Shown here: positions 51,209-61,870 of the stretch, one piece after another | Layout of the letters: every line of letters starts with the position of its first letter | Numbering within the stretch: position 1 is the stretch's first letter | Origin: Methylophilaceae bacterium | GTDB taxonomy: Bacteria > Pseudomonadota > Gammaproteobacteria > Burkholderiales > Methylophilaceae | NCBI GenBank assembly: GCA_028823485.1 | Contig: JAPKBG010000010.1 | Location: forward strand, 1-64,000 | Reading direction: 5' to 3' | Length of the DNA: 64,000 nucleotides | Program-made: the position numbers and the translations under genes | Notes under the pieces: generated by a model | What the model saw: the letters and a program-made list of their open reading frames with translations, nothing else | Databases searched by the model: none | Told to the model about the DNA's origin: nothing

Positions 51209-53296
51209 TTAATAGTCGTAAGTGACTGTTACGCCACCGACACGTGGCTCACCAAGTTGCTGATAACCTTGAGGGTTAGTACCGCCGGAAAGGTCAAAGA
51301 AGAAACCGCGTGTTGCATAATCTTTATCAAACAAATTCCGGACCCATAGTGTTGTTTTCCAGTGTTTAGTTGTGTAATCAACACTGGTATTCACTAATGC
51401 ATAAGCGTTAGATTTTGAGTCATGGCTGTCAGAAAAGTATAAGGCATCTTTACCTTCAACATTAGCACGCAGTGTCCATTTAGACGCGATATACCATTCA
51501 GACCCTAAGCTAAATTGATAGGAGGGTGCATTGGCAACATTACGGCCTTTAGGACTAAAAGCACCAGTTTTTGGATTTTTATAATCATCAAACTCAGTGT
51601 CAAGTAAGCCAAGTGAACCAATCACACGGAATTTATCCGTTAAGAACCAATCTAGGTCGGCTTCGATACCCATGTGTGTTGCTTCGGATGCATTGGCAGT
51701 AAACAAAATAAATTCAGGCCCACCAACTTCTTGAGTAGAACTTTTTGTTTGTGCATCTTTACGTTTCGCATAAAAAGCGGAGAAATTAGTCATTAACGTG
51801 CCATCCAGCCAGCTAGATTTCACACCAGCTTCAAGATTCCACATATATTCGGTATTAAATTCTCGCGCGTTAGCAGCAATTCTATTATCGTCATTAATAC
51901 CGCCTGGCTTATATCCGCGTGTCAATGAAGTGTAAAGTAACTGTTCTTTGTTTGCTTGGTAGTTCAAACCTAATTTGGCGCCGTATAGGACCTCACTAAT
52001 ATCTGTTTTAAGACTACTTGCAGTACCTCTAACAATACCTGCATCATCATATTGTGCTTCAAAGCGCTCAATACGTGCACCAGTGACTAACGTTAACTTG
52101 TCTGTTAAACGGCTATCTAATTGACCAAATACTGCTGTGTTCTCTGTATTGTAATCACCGTCAACCTGCGTTAAAGGACAGCATCCACCAAAAACTGTGT
52201 AGTCTACGCGTGAGTTAAATGATTCATCTTGATTGAAGTGATATACCCCTATTGTCCAATCTGTTGATTCATTAAAAATACGACCTGCTTTGTCGGATAA
52301 TGCTCGCACTTCAAAAGAGTAGTTATCTCGGTCACGTTTATATTGTTCACCACTATTAATAGTGGACCAGTCACCATCAAAGCTATAAGTAGAGGCAGAG
52401 TTTAGATAAGTCGCTTCAGATTGCATGATGACAGCATCTGAAAGTTGCCAATTTGCTTTAACCGAAAAAGCATTGGTGTTTTGAGTGTCTACACCAGGCT
52501 GATTTGACTTGCTGTTACGCGTGTTGTCAGATGTAAATGCATCGTATCCATTATTAATATCTAAATGCATAAAGGTAAAGTCAAGCGTTAAATCTTCAGT
52601 TGCGAATAACTTAAATTTACTGCGAAAGGTTAACTCATCTTGGTTTTGCGTATTATCACGGCCTAAGGTGTCGTTATCCATATAGCCGTCTGATTTATGG
52701 CTATAAATTGAAGCGCGACCAAGTAGTTGGTCTTCAACAATTGTACCGCTTACAGCAGCACCAAAGTTACGGGTATTGTATTCAGCAAAGCCTGTCTGCG
52801 CACGCATTTTAAATTCTTTTGTTGGTTCCGCACTGCGCATCGTAATTACACCAGCGATTGCATTTGGTCCAAACTTAGTCCCTTGAGGGCCGCGCAATAC
52901 TTCAACAGAATCAATATCAAACAGAGTAGAGGCGCCACCAATGCGGCTGAAATCAATGCCATCAATAATTAAACCAACGGAAGGGTTAATAGGGCTGGTA
53001 TATTGACTGCGAATGCCCATGCCTCGTATTTGGTAGAATCTACTGCGTGATGCGCCGCTAGATACATTTACATTCGGTGCAAGATTCAAAACTTCTTCAA
53101 GGTGCTGCGCACCACGTGATTGAATGGTTTCTTTATCAATTTCGGTCAAACTAACAGGGGTTTCAGCAGCTATGCTAGGGCGGAAATCTGCACTAGTAAT
53201 CACAGCAGGTACATCGACTGTTAACTCATCCGCTGCAAAAGCAGGGCTGGTTAATAAGAGGCCAATTAGCGTTAAACGCTTAGTAATCGGTTTCAA
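51209..53296 (-). CDS. TonB-dependent receptor, candidate thiamine transporter
   Basis: Plug and barrel motifs (VEVLRGPQGTKFGPNAIAGVI, C-terminal VGGVTVTYDY); TPP riboswitch upstream; TTG start. Confidence 0.9.
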   Translation of the reverse strand: MKPITKRLTLIGLLLTSPAFAADELTVDVPAVITSADFRPSIAAETPVSLTEIDKETIQSRGAQHLEEVLNLAPNVNVSSGASRSRFYQIRGMGIRSQYTSPINPSVGLIIDGIDFSRIGGASTLFDIDSVEVLRGPQGTKFGPNAIAGVITMRSAEPTKEFKMRAQTGFAEYNTRNFGAAVSGTIVEDQLLGRASIYSHKSDGYMDNDTLGRDNTQNQDELTFRSKFKLFATEDLTLDFTFMHLDINNGYDAFTSDNTRNSKSNQPGVDTQNTNAFSVKANWQLSDAVIMQSEATYLNSASTYSFDGDWSTINSGEQYKRDRDNYSFEVRALSDKAGRIFNESTDWTIGVYHFNQDESFNSRVDYTVFGGCCPLTQVDGDYNTENTAVFGQLDSRLTDKLTLVTGARIERFEAQYDDAGIVRGTASSLKTDISEVLYGAKLGLNYQANKEQLLYTSLTRGYKPGGINDDNRIAANAREFNTEYMWNLEAGVKSSWLDGTLMTNFSAFYAKRKDAQTKSSTQEVGGPEFILFTANASEATHMGIEADLDWFLTDKFRVIGSLGLLDTEFDDYKNPKTGAFSPKGRNVANAPSYQFSLGSEWYIASKWTLRANVEGKDALYFSDSHDSKSNAYALVNTSVDYTTKHWKTTLWVRNLFDKDYATRGFFFDLSGGTNPQGYQQLGEPRVGGVTVTYDY

Positions 53297-53421
53297 AGGT
53301 AATCCTTTCTATATATACATCATAAAAAGGACAGGAGAGATTAGCAGTAGAAGTGCAGTCGATTTGGTGCCACAAAAAACGAGTGAACGCCAAAAGACCA
53401 AATTGCTATAGTAGTAATGCT

Positions 53422-53510
53422 CTGCCTGTCCCTACGCCAGTATTAACTGGATCAGGTTCATTGGGTCCCTCACTTAAGAGATCTCAGGCAGTAAAGCCAC
53501 CCCAAGGCGT
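53422..53510 (-). promoter_or_regulatory. TPP (thiamine pyrophosphate) riboswitch, THI element
   Basis: Minus strand CCTTGGGGTGGCTTTACTGCCTGAGATCTCTTAAGTGAGGGACCCAATGAACCTGATCCAGTTAATACTGGCGTAGGGACAGGCAG contains CTGAGA, ACCC..TGAACCTGATC and CGTAGGGA core motifs. Confidence 0.96.
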
Positions 53511-53617
53511 TTTGATTTTGCAATCAAGTGCGTATTATACGAGGAAATTCCGGAATCCGCTAGTGCTAGCCAGGGGTATGAATCAAAAAGGCCAACATCG
53601 CTGTCAGCCATATATAT

Positions 53618-53662
53618 TGGTGGCCCAAACTGGAATTGAACAAGTGACACGCGGATTTTCAA
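53618..53662 (-). other. tRNA-Phe 3' half fragment (relic attachment site)
   Basis: Minus strand TTGAAAATCCGCGTGTCACTTGTTCAATTCCAGTTTGGGCCACCA: anticodon loop TTGAAAA, 3' anticodon stem, T arm, acceptor and CCA, with no 5' half. Confidence 0.75.
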
Positions 53663-54215
53663 GAAGAAAGTTAAAAATTAAATTCATTAAATCAATAGCT
53701 TGTAACGCTCGAAAATTATACAGTTAGTCTAACTTAGTATGAGTTAGTTATGTATAGTGTAAATTAGTTACGATTTGGCTATGTTAATTAATTCAGCTAG
53801 CAACTTACTTAGTTTGTCATATAGTCGTGTATTAAGTATTGCCCTGCCTAATTATTGCCCTACTAATCCAGAACTCACTAGTTACGAACAGACGGCTGGA
53901 ATATCCGCATAGCGGACATTCAAAAAACATTCTACGCGCTAAAAAACACTAAAAATTCCGTAGGCACCTGCGTCCGCTTTTGCGATTTATGATACTGTAA
54001 TAAAAATACACCTAACTCTGAGAAATAAAAAAATTAGTATGAATCACATCGAATCGTCAATCACGTTATACACTGTTGTAAGATCTTAATAATCACCACT
54101 ATTCAATATTGAGCAACACCTTTTAGTCAACAGTTTCTAATACTAATTTTAGGCCCGATTTTTAATATTTTTAATTGACTAGTAAGGGAGTATCTAAAGC
54201 ATCAACGTCCTTGAT

Positions 54216-55709
54216 ATGAGTCACCTGTCTAGTGATGTGGATATCACAGAGCAAATAAATAAAAGGTTATTTTTGAACAAAAGCATCGTCATTCATTGGT
54301 TTCGTCAAGATTTGCGGCTTACCGATAACCCAGCTTTATCTGAGGCTGCAAAAAATGGACTTCTTCTTCCAATTTACATTTACGATGAGAAAAATTCTGG
54401 CGACCAACATCTTGGTGCAGCAAGCCGTTGGTGGTTACATAACTCGCTTAGCGAACTCAATAAGTCACTTAATGGTAAATTATCTGTTTTTAGCGGTGAC
54501 CCTAAAATTATCCTCAGTGATTTAGTCGACAAACATAACGTAACCGCCGTTTATTGGAACAGATGCTATGAGCCTTGGAGGATTGCTCGAGACACGCAGA
54601 TAAAAAAAGAGCTAGAAAATCGCAATATTGAAATTCATAGTTTTAATGGATCACTACTTTGGGAGCCTTGGCAGACGCTCAAGCAAGACGATACGCCCTA
54701 TAAGGTATTTACCCCTTTTTATAAAAAGAGATATTTATATTCTGTTCCACCACGAGAACCAATAGCTGCTCCCGCTAAACTTGATTTGTGTGATTGTAAG
54801 TCTGATAAATTATCGATAAGCGAACTGGGGCTCAAGCCAACAATAAATTGGCATGACAAATTCATACCTCTCTGGAAAGTCGGTGAAGTTGGTGCGCGAG
54901 AGAGATTAAGTGCTTTTCTAGAAGGTGAACTGACCAACTATGAACAAGGGCGAGACTACCCGGCCTTAAAAAGCGTATCGCGATTATCACCACATTTACA
55001 CTTTGGCGAGGTGTCGCCCAATCAAGTGTGGTACGCGTCAAAATTCCTAGAAAGTAGTGATGATCAAGAACATTTTCTTAGAGAGTTAGCTTGGAGAGAG
55101 TTTTCTTATAATCTGCTATATCACTTCCCGGCGCTACCTACTGACAACTTACAGACTAACTTTGATAGCTTCCCGTGGGTAGAAAATGAGGAGAGTTTAC
55201 GCCGCTGGCAAGAAGGAAAAACTGGATATCCGTTGATTGATGCTGGTATGCGCGAGCTTTGGCAAACGGGCTATATGCATAATCGAGTGAGAATGGTTGT
55301 CGGGTCATTTTTGGTAAAAAACCTGCTTTTGCATTGGCACCAAGGTGAAAGGTGGTTTTGGGACTGTCTGTTAGATGCTGACTTGGCAAATAATAGCGCT
55401 AGCTGGCAATGGGTCGCTGGTTGCGGAGCTGATGCTGCGCCTTACTTTCGTGTATTTAATCCGACAACTCAGGGCCAAAAGTTCGACGCTGATGGCGAAT
55501 ATACAAAACGTTTTGTGCCTGAGCTAAAGGCAATGCCCAATAAGTATCTCTTCAACCCATGGGATGCACCGGAAGAAGTCTTAAATAAAGCAAAAGTAAA
55601 ACTTGGCACAGACTACCCTAATCCAATTGTTGATATTAAGTTGTCACGCTTGCGTGCGATAGAGGCATATCAGTTTTTGCGTGACCAGTTAAGCACCATA
55701 GATTCATGA
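54216..55709 (+). CDS. phrB: Deoxyribodipyrimidine photolyase
   Basis: IVIHWFRQDLRLTDNPALSEAA, FLRELAWREFSYNLLYHFP, WQEGKTGYPLIDAGMRELWQTGYMHNRVRMVVGSFLVKNLL. Confidence 0.95.
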   Translation: MSHLSSDVDITEQINKRLFLNKSIVIHWFRQDLRLTDNPALSEAAKNGLLLPIYIYDEKNSGDQHLGAASRWWLHNSLSELNKSLNGKLSVFSGDPKIILSDLVDKHNVTAVYWNRCYEPWRIARDTQIKKELENRNIEIHSFNGSLLWEPWQTLKQDDTPYKVFTPFYKKRYLYSVPPREPIAAPAKLDLCDCKSDKLSISELGLKPTINWHDKFIPLWKVGEVGARERLSAFLEGELTNYEQGRDYPALKSVSRLSPHLHFGEVSPNQVWYASKFLESSDDQEHFLRELAWREFSYNLLYHFPALPTDNLQTNFDSFPWVENEESLRRWQEGKTGYPLIDAGMRELWQTGYMHNRVRMVVGSFLVKNLLLHWHQGERWFWDCLLDADLANNSASWQWVAGCGADAAPYFRVFNPTTQGQKFDADGEYTKRFVPELKAMPNKYLFNPWDAPEEVLNKAKVKLGTDYPNPIVDIKLSRLRAIEAYQFLRDQLSTIDS

Positions 55710-55875
55710 CGCATTTCTATATGAAGCAATAACGAAACTATTTGCTTACATATGGTAATAACTGATGAAAGTGAAAAAGCCTTGCATCTATGTAAGATTT
55801 TTATATATTTTGGCAGCAAGTACTGTTCTATTTATACATTGGCGAATTGCTAAAATAGCTCGAGAATCAAACAAT

Positions 55876-55917
55876 GTCTAACCCATCACTCAAGCGGGCG
55901 ATGGACTTGCCTTAAAA
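55876..55917 (+). other. attC-like half site (integron cassette remnant candidate)
   Basis: GTCTAACCCATCACTCAAGCGGGCGATGGACTTGCC resembles the R''-L'' half of attC sites; no matching GTTRRRY half nearby. Confidence 0.3.
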
Positions 55918-56133
55918 AAGCAGACACACCACACTAACTTTAAACGTATGCTTTGTCCCCAAAGCTGCCATCCAAATTATTTTCTGAATGCGGAGTAGGG
56001 GTGAAAACGATATATTGTCACGCCGCCAATTTAACTGATTGATATTATTGTTTATTTTTAGGATTTTCAATTTATGGTAATTTTTTTGAGAAGGTTAAAA
56101 ACCTACATTACCTCTACATACTAAGGATAAACA

Positions 56134-56167
56134 AAGGGCTTACGAGTGATTAAACTCATAAGCCCTT
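56134..56167 (-). terminator. Terminator-like hairpin downstream of tRNA-Met
   Basis: AAGGGCTTACGAGT-GATTAA-ACTCATAAGCCCTT with one mismatch. Confidence 0.75.
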
Positions 56168-56175
56168 GTTTGTAT

Positions 56176-56252
56176 TGGTGGTGAAGGAGGGACTTGAACC
56201 CTCGACCCCAGCATTATGAATGCTGTGCTCTAACCAACTGAGCTACATCACC
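56176..56252 (-). tRNA. tRNA-Met(CAU)
   Basis: GGTGATGTAGCTCAGTTGGTTAGAGCACAGCATTCATAATGCTGGGGTCGAGGGTTCAAGTCCCTCCTTCACCACCA. Confidence 0.94.
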
Positions 56253-56484
56253 AGATAAACCTTTTAAATTTTTTAGTACTTTAAAATCAGCTTTAAAAAC
56301 TGTTCGATTTCAGCAAGCTCGCAATTCTAGTGTTTTCGAGGTGAATTGTCAAAGAAATTGTGGGGTGATTACGATGTTTTTAAACGCGGCTAAGAATCAC
56401 AAAATCCTAGGCAAATCTGCACAGACAGTGCACTAGCTCGGCAAGCAGATCTAACGACGGAGTTTGCGATTGTTATTAGTGTAT

Positions 56485-57570
56485 TTAAACGTTGAAGCGG
56501 AATAGGGTTACATCGCCATCAGCCATCACATACTCCTTACCTTCTAAACGCATTTTCCCAGCCTCTTGCGAACCTTTATGGCCTTTATTAGCCACAAAGT
56601 CATCATAGGCTGTAATCTCTGCACGAATAAATCCGCGTTCAAAGTCAGTATGAATGACACCAGCTGCTTGTGGTGCTGTGAAGCCTTTTTTAATCGTCCA
56701 TGCGCGGACTTCTTTTACGCCAGCGGTAAAGTAGGTTTGTAAGCCTAATAGTCTGTAAGTAGCGCGAATCACACGGTTTAAGCCCGGTTCTTCTTGCCCC
56801 AGCTCTTCTAGGAAGAGGATTTTATCTTCTTCATCTAGCTCTGAAATTTCACCTTCGACTTTTGCACAGATACAAACAACCGGTGCATTTTCTTCTTTGC
56901 CTAGTGCAACGACTTTGTCTAAGTATGGGTTTTTTTCAAAGCCAGCTTCGTCCACATTGGCTAAGTACATCACTGGTTTAACAGTAATTAGGCAAAGTGG
57001 TTTCAGTAGTTGCGTTTCATCTTCATCTAAATCCAGCGTACGCACAGGTGCGCCAGTGTCGAGATGGGCTTGTACTTTTTCGCATAGTTTGGTGAGCGCA
57101 ATGGCATCTTTATCACCAGACTTAGATTTTTTACTTTCGCGCTGAAGCGTTTTACTAACCGTTTCCATATCGGCTAGTGCTAACTCAGTATTGATCACTT
57201 CAATATCTGAAAGGGGGTCAACCTTGCCTGAAACATGGATGACATTGCCATCATCAAAGCAGCGCACGACATGCGCAATGGCATCAGTTTCGCGAATGTT
57301 AGCTAAAAATTTATTGCCTAAGCCTTCACCTTTTGATGCGCCAGCCACTAAACCTGCAATATCGACAAATTCAACAGTTGCTGGTTGTACATTTTCCGGT
57401 TTGACAATATCAATAAGTGCTTGCATGCGGGTGTCAGGGACTTCTACGATGCCAGTATTTGGCTCAATAGTACAGAAAGGATAGTTTTCTGCCGCAATGC
57501 CTGCTTTGGTAATGGCGTTAAATAAGGTTGATTTGCCTACGTTTGGTAAGCCAACGATTCCACACTGCAT
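56485..57570 (-). CDS. ychF: Redox-regulated ATPase YchF
   Basis: [38 protein letters not shown]. Confidence 0.97.
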   Translation of the reverse strand: MQCGIVGLPNVGKSTLFNAITKAGIAAENYPFCTIEPNTGIVEVPDTRMQALIDIVKPENVQPATVEFVDIAGLVAGASKGEGLGNKFLANIRETDAIAHVVRCFDDGNVIHVSGKVDPLSDIEVINTELALADMETVSKTLQRESKKSKSGDKDAIALTKLCEKVQAHLDTGAPVRTLDLDEDETQLLKPLCLITVKPVMYLANVDEAGFEKNPYLDKVVALGKEENAPVVCICAKVEGEISELDEEDKILFLEELGQEEPGLNRVIRATYRLLGLQTYFTAGVKEVRAWTIKKGFTAPQAAGVIHTDFERGFIRAEITAYDDFVANKGHKGSQEAGKMRLEGKEYVMADGDVTLFRFNV

Positions 57571-57818
57571 ATGAATTTTGCCTTTGGTAATACGCTTTTT
57601 GAGCGACTGTTTTGATTTAAATTAACAAGCTATTTTAACCTTTTATTGAATTTACAAAAAGGAACTTAATGGGAATAAGCGCTTAGTTCTTATTTATGGA
57701 GTTATGTCATGCCATTATTGACATGGCACATCATTTGGGAGTGGCGGAGATTGCTGAGGGAATAGAAACGAAAGCACAGAAAGATATTTCTTTTAAAAAG
57801 ACATCTGTTAAATAACCA

Positions 57819-58397
57819 TTAAGGCTGAGGTTTGGTATGCAGCTTTAACATGGCGTGATCAAAATCACCCGCTAACAAGTAATCAAATACTTTGCTACTA
57901 TCATCAACACTGTCATCGATGGCTTTTTGTTCATCTTTGCTAGGCGCTTTCAGCACATAATTAACGACTTCGTTTTTATTGCCCGGATGACTAATACCGA
58001 TGCGTAAGCGCCAATAGTTTGGTGTTCCTAGTGCAGAGTGAATGTCACGTAAGCCATTATGACCGCCATGGCTGCCACCAAATTTTAGTTTGCTTTGTCC
58101 TACTGGTAAATCTAGTTCATCGTGAACGACTAATATTTCTTCAGGTTTTATTTTGTAATAGTTAGCCAGTGCTGCAACGGATTTCCCGCTACCATTCATA
58201 AAGGTCGTTGGTTTAAGCAGCCACTTGTTTTCATTGCACTTTGCGACGATACCAAACATTTTGGCGTCTATGCTCAAGCTACTACCTATTTGTGCTGCTA
58301 TTAAATCCACCCACCAAAATCCGGCATTGTGCCTTGTGGCCATATATTTATCACCAGGGTTGCCTAAGCCTACAAATAATTTAATTGCTGGTTTCAT
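57819..58397 (-). CDS. pth: Peptidyl-tRNA hydrolase
   Basis: [38 protein letters not shown]; start set at internal ATG. Confidence 0.95.
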   Translation of the reverse strand: MKPAIKLFVGLGNPGDKYMATRHNAGFWWVDLIAAQIGSSLSIDAKMFGIVAKCNENKWLLKPTTFMNGSGKSVAALANYYKIKPEEILVVHDELDLPVGQSKLKFGGSHGGHNGLRDIHSALGTPNYWRLRIGISHPGNKNEVVNYVLKAPSKDEQKAIDDSVDDSSKVFDYLLAGDFDHAMLKLHTKPQP

Positions 58398-58444
58398 GAT
58401 GTTAATTTCATAGTATTGATTCGCTATTGTTTGCCTTATAGGCA

Positions 58445-58481
58445 TAAAAAAACGCGCACCCCGTTTAAGGATACGCGTTAT
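58445..58481 (-). terminator. Terminator-like hairpin after rplY
   Basis: AACGCG...CGCGTT with A run at the lower-coordinate side (T run on the minus strand). Confidence 0.6.
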
Positions 58482-58497
58482 TTTACTACTGTTTTAC

Positions 58498-59163
58498 TTA
58501 CTCAGCGTCAGCTTCTGGTGCACCACCATCTTCAGCAGGCGCTTCGCCCACTACTTTTGTTGTCGGTGCTTCCATAGCTGTTTCAGCAACGGCAGCACGC
58601 GGTAGGTTGATTGAGCTTACCGCAGGGTCAGCGCCATGTGCCAATTGCGTAAACTCAACGCCTTCAGGCATTGTGATTTCAGATAAGTGAATTGATTCAC
58701 CGATTTCTAACGCACCTAAGTCGACTTCAATAAACTCTGGCAAGTTTTTCGCCAAGCAGCTTACTTCAGATTCATTTAGGATATGACCAACAATACCGCC
58801 GCCAGTTTTAACGCCAGGACATGTTTCAGCATTAACAAAGTGGAAAGGCACTTTAACGTGAATTTTCTCAGTTGCAGAAATGCGTTGAAAGTCAACGTGT
58901 TGAATTGTGTTGCGCACTGGATGTAGTTGGTAATCACGTAATAACACATCCTCTTTTTTGCCATCAACTTCTAGGCTTAAGATAGATGCGTGAAAAGCTT
59001 CATGACGAAACTCCATAAATAATGCTTTGTGATCAAGCTCTAGTGGTTGCGCTGGATTGCTACCACCATAAACGACACCTGGCACAACACCAGCGCGACG
59101 TAGGCGGCGGCTCGCACTCGTACCTTTTACGTCACGTTTGGTTGCTTTAATTTCAATACTCAT
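58498..59163 (-). CDS. rplY: 50S ribosomal protein L25/general stress protein Ctc
   Basis: RRLRRAGVVPGVVYGG, QHVDFQRIS. Confidence 0.95.
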   Translation of the reverse strand: MSIEIKATKRDVKGTSASRRLRRAGVVPGVVYGGSNPAQPLELDHKALFMEFRHEAFHASILSLEVDGKKEDVLLRDYQLHPVRNTIQHVDFQRISATEKIHVKVPFHFVNAETCPGVKTGGGIVGHILNESEVSCLAKNLPEFIEVDLGALEIGESIHLSEITMPEGVEFTQLAHGADPAVSSINLPRAAVAETAMEAPTTKVVGEAPAEDGGAPEADAE

Positions 59164-59226
59164 TGTATTACTCCTAAATGTACTACATAAAAATCTGCTA
59201 TCCGCGACCAGATAACAGGGAAAAAT

Positions 59227-60180
59227 CTATTCTTGGAATAGGGAAGAGACTGACTCTTCTTGGCTAACCCGTTTAATCGTTTCTGCTAACAAAGCACCAG
59301 CGCTTAGTTGGCGAATTTTTTTACTTGCTTTTGCATCATCTCTTAGAGGGATGGTATTGGTCACCACTAGTTCGTCTAATTCAGATGCTTCAATACGTTC
59401 TACTGCATTACCCGATAAAATTGGGTGTGTTGCATAGGCGACTACTTTAACAGCGCCTTTTTCTTTTAAAGCGGCAGCGGCTTCGCAGAGGGTATTGGCC
59501 GTATCAACCATGTCATCCATCAGCACACAAGTAAAGCCAGATACTTCACCGATAATATTCATCACCTTGGCCACGTTTGCTTTAGGGCGACGTTTATCAA
59601 TGATGACTAAGTCAGCACCAATGTATTTGGCCGCTGCACGGGCTCGCACTACACCACCAACATCCGGTGATACGATGATTAAGTTGTCGTATTTTTGTGC
59701 TTTAACATCATCGAGCAATAACGGCGTACCGTAAATATTGTCAACTGGAATGTCAAAGAAACCTTGAATTTGATCCGCATGTAAATCCATCGTTAGTAAG
59801 CGGTTAACGCCTACACTAGTCAACATGTTAGCCACTACTTTTGCCGTAATTGCCACACGTGCTGAACGTGGGCGACGGTCTTGTCTTGAATAGCCGAAGT
59901 AAGGGATAGCAGCCGTAATACGACCTGCAGAAGATCGACGTAGCGCATCGACCATGACCATGACTTCCATTAGACTTTCATTGGTTGGGTGGCAAGTAGA
60001 TTGCAATACAAATACATCACGACCACGTACGTTTTCAAGAATTTCTAGGCTAATTTCACCATCCGAAAAACGGCCAACGTCGGCTCTGCCTAAAGGGATA
60101 CCAAGGTTACTAGTCACTTCTTCTGCTAATGCAGGATTGGCATTGCCTGTGAATACCATCATGTTGCTAGTCGTTGACAC
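59227..60180 (-). CDS. prs: Ribose-phosphate pyrophosphokinase
   Basis: [56 protein letters not shown]. Confidence 0.97.
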   Translation of the reverse strand: MSTTSNMMVFTGNANPALAEEVTSNLGIPLGRADVGRFSDGEISLEILENVRGRDVFVLQSTCHPTNESLMEVMVMVDALRRSSAGRITAAIPYFGYSRQDRRPRSARVAITAKVVANMLTSVGVNRLLTMDLHADQIQGFFDIPVDNIYGTPLLLDDVKAQKYDNLIIVSPDVGGVVRARAAAKYIGADLVIIDKRRPKANVAKVMNIIGEVSGFTCVLMDDMVDTANTLCEAAAALKEKGAVKVVAYATHPILSGNAVERIEASELDELVVTNTIPLRDDAKASKKIRQLSAGALLAETIKRVSQEESVSSLFQE

Positions 60181-60200
60181 ATGTATCCTTTTAAAATTAG

Positions 60201-60234
60201 AAAAGCGTGTAAATCAATTAATCTACACGCTTTT
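60201..60234 (-). terminator. Terminator downstream of tRNA-Gln
   Basis: AAAAGCGTGTA...TACACGCTTTT, perfect 11-bp stem. Confidence 0.8.
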
Positions 60235-60247
60235 AGCTGTTGAAACT

Positions 60248-60324
60248 TGGTTGGGGAGGAAGGATTCGAACCTTCGCATGCATGGATCAAAACCATGTGC
60301 CTTAACCAACTTGGCGACTCCCCA
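60248..60324 (-). tRNA. tRNA-Gln(UUG)
   Basis: TGGGGAGTCGCCAAGTTGGTTAAGGCACATGGTTTTGATCCATGCATGCGAAGGTTCGAATCCTTCCTCCCCAACCA. Confidence 0.94.
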
Positions 60325-60348
60325 ATAAACTGTTAACTGCGCTGAACT

Positions 60349-61200
60349 TTAATTCGCTAATGCATGCAAAGGATGCTGATTTAACCCTTTTGCAACAAAA
60401 CCGCGTATATTAGCTGGCTTTTGTGCAAAAATAGCATTTGCCTTTGCTAGTGAATTAACTGTTACAAAAACAGATGCACCCGATCCACTCATACGTGCCT
60501 GACCATACTGATTAAGCCATTCGAGGGCAGATGCTACTGCTGTAAATTCTTCACAAACTATCTTTTCAAGGTCATTTCTAAACTGGTTAGAATATGCACT
60601 GTTTGAAAAGTCAGCTATTTTCAATGGTTTCGTGTCTTTTGTCAATCGCGAATGTGTAAATATTTCAACAGTTGATACATGTATTTCTGGGGTTAAAACG
60701 ACATAGTATTGTGACGGTAATGACAGCGGCGTCAAAATTTCACCAATTCCTTCGGCCCATGCATTCTGGCCAAAGATGAAAAAGGGCACATCTGCACCTA
60801 GGGTTAAACCAATTTTAATCAGCGCTTTGCGACTTAAATTCAATGCCCATAAGTGATTTAATGCTAATAATACAGTCGCTGCATCAGAGCTTCCACCACC
60901 CAGCCCGCCGCCCATTGGAATGCGCTTTTCTATTCGAATGTCTACACCTTGTGTACAACCCGTGGCTTGTTGTAAGGCTCGTGCCGCACGTACGCATAAG
61001 TCTTCACGTTCAGGGACAGCCACAATTTGCGTGACGCGGTTTATTTTATCCGTGCTTGTTGGTTTTAATGCAATGGCGTCGTAAAAATCTAGCAGTTGAA
61101 ATACACTCTGTAAGGTATGGTAGCCATCTGCACGCTGCCCTGTGATGTGTAAAAAAACATTCACTTTTGCAGGGGCTAGAAACGTTTGAAAGTCTGACAT
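60349..61200 (-). CDS. ispE: 4-diphosphocytidyl-2-C-methyl-D-erythritol kinase
   Basis: APAKVNVFLHITGQRADGYHTLQSVFQLLD, IPMGGGLGGGSSDAATVLLALNHLW. Confidence 0.95.
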   Translation of the reverse strand: MSDFQTFLAPAKVNVFLHITGQRADGYHTLQSVFQLLDFYDAIALKPTSTDKINRVTQIVAVPEREDLCVRAARALQQATGCTQGVDIRIEKRIPMGGGLGGGSSDAATVLLALNHLWALNLSRKALIKIGLTLGADVPFFIFGQNAWAEGIGEILTPLSLPSQYYVVLTPEIHVSTVEIFTHSRLTKDTKPLKIADFSNSAYSNQFRNDLEKIVCEEFTAVASALEWLNQYGQARMSGSGASVFVTVNSLAKANAIFAQKPANIRGFVAKGLNQHPLHALAN

Positions 61201-61217
61201 GCCTTGGGGTTTAAAGC

Positions 61218-61856
61218 CTATCGCGTTTTGATGTCAGACCACTTTTCAGTAATCAATTTGATAATCAGTGTGTCTGTTCTTAAGGTTACTTTTTTTGGTA
61301 AGAAGTAACCTTCCTGCATACTATAGTCTTTGTAGGTGATATCCCAACCGTTTTGTTGCATTCTGTTAATTCTGCCATTTTGATCCCAAGTGACATAGTT
61401 GACTAAGCCTGTATTGCTTGGCTTGCCTAAGACCCAATGACTCAAACCACTTAATGGTAATCTGAAGCCTAATGTTTTCTCGGTGAGTGTTTCAGCATCC
61501 TCTGCTGACACTTGCTCACCTTTGTTGTTTGTTAATGCCACATCTTGAGATGTTTTTGTTATATAAGCGACTTTGCCACCTAAGGGTGAAAATATATCAA
61601 TATGATCATTTTCTGACGTATGTTGCCAAGCAACTCTACCGGAGAATCCTTTAGGGTTCGTCATCACTCCTAAGCGACCTTTTATTGAAAACTGCTGGAT
61701 ATTATTGACTAACACCATATGGCGGCCATGTAATATGGATGACTCGATTGACGTATCTGCTTGTGGTTTCTGATTAAACAGAGCGCAACCATTTAAAGTA
61801 AAAGAAAGTGTTAGAGCAAGCCACAAGAGCGGTGTGCGGCTGGCATAAGTAGGCAT
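61218..61856 (-). CDS. lolB: Outer-membrane lipoprotein LolB
   Basis: Lipobox LNGCALF, FSIKGRLGVMTNPKGFSGRVAWQH; adjacent to ispE. Confidence 0.9.
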   Translation of the reverse strand: MPTYASRTPLLWLALTLSFTLNGCALFNQKPQADTSIESSILHGRHMVLVNNIQQFSIKGRLGVMTNPKGFSGRVAWQHTSENDHIDIFSPLGGKVAYITKTSQDVALTNNKGEQVSAEDAETLTEKTLGFRLPLSGLSHWVLGKPSNTGLVNYVTWDQNGRINRMQQNGWDITYKDYSMQEGYFLPKKVTLRTDTLIIKLITEKWSDIKTR

Positions 61857-61870
61857 AATTAAGTGAGGAT

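Noticed and set aside
53880-53925. Imperfect palindrome ATATCCGC-ATA-GCGGACAT
   Set aside because: Short, with a mismatch, no T run and no nearby gene start that needs it; too weak to call.
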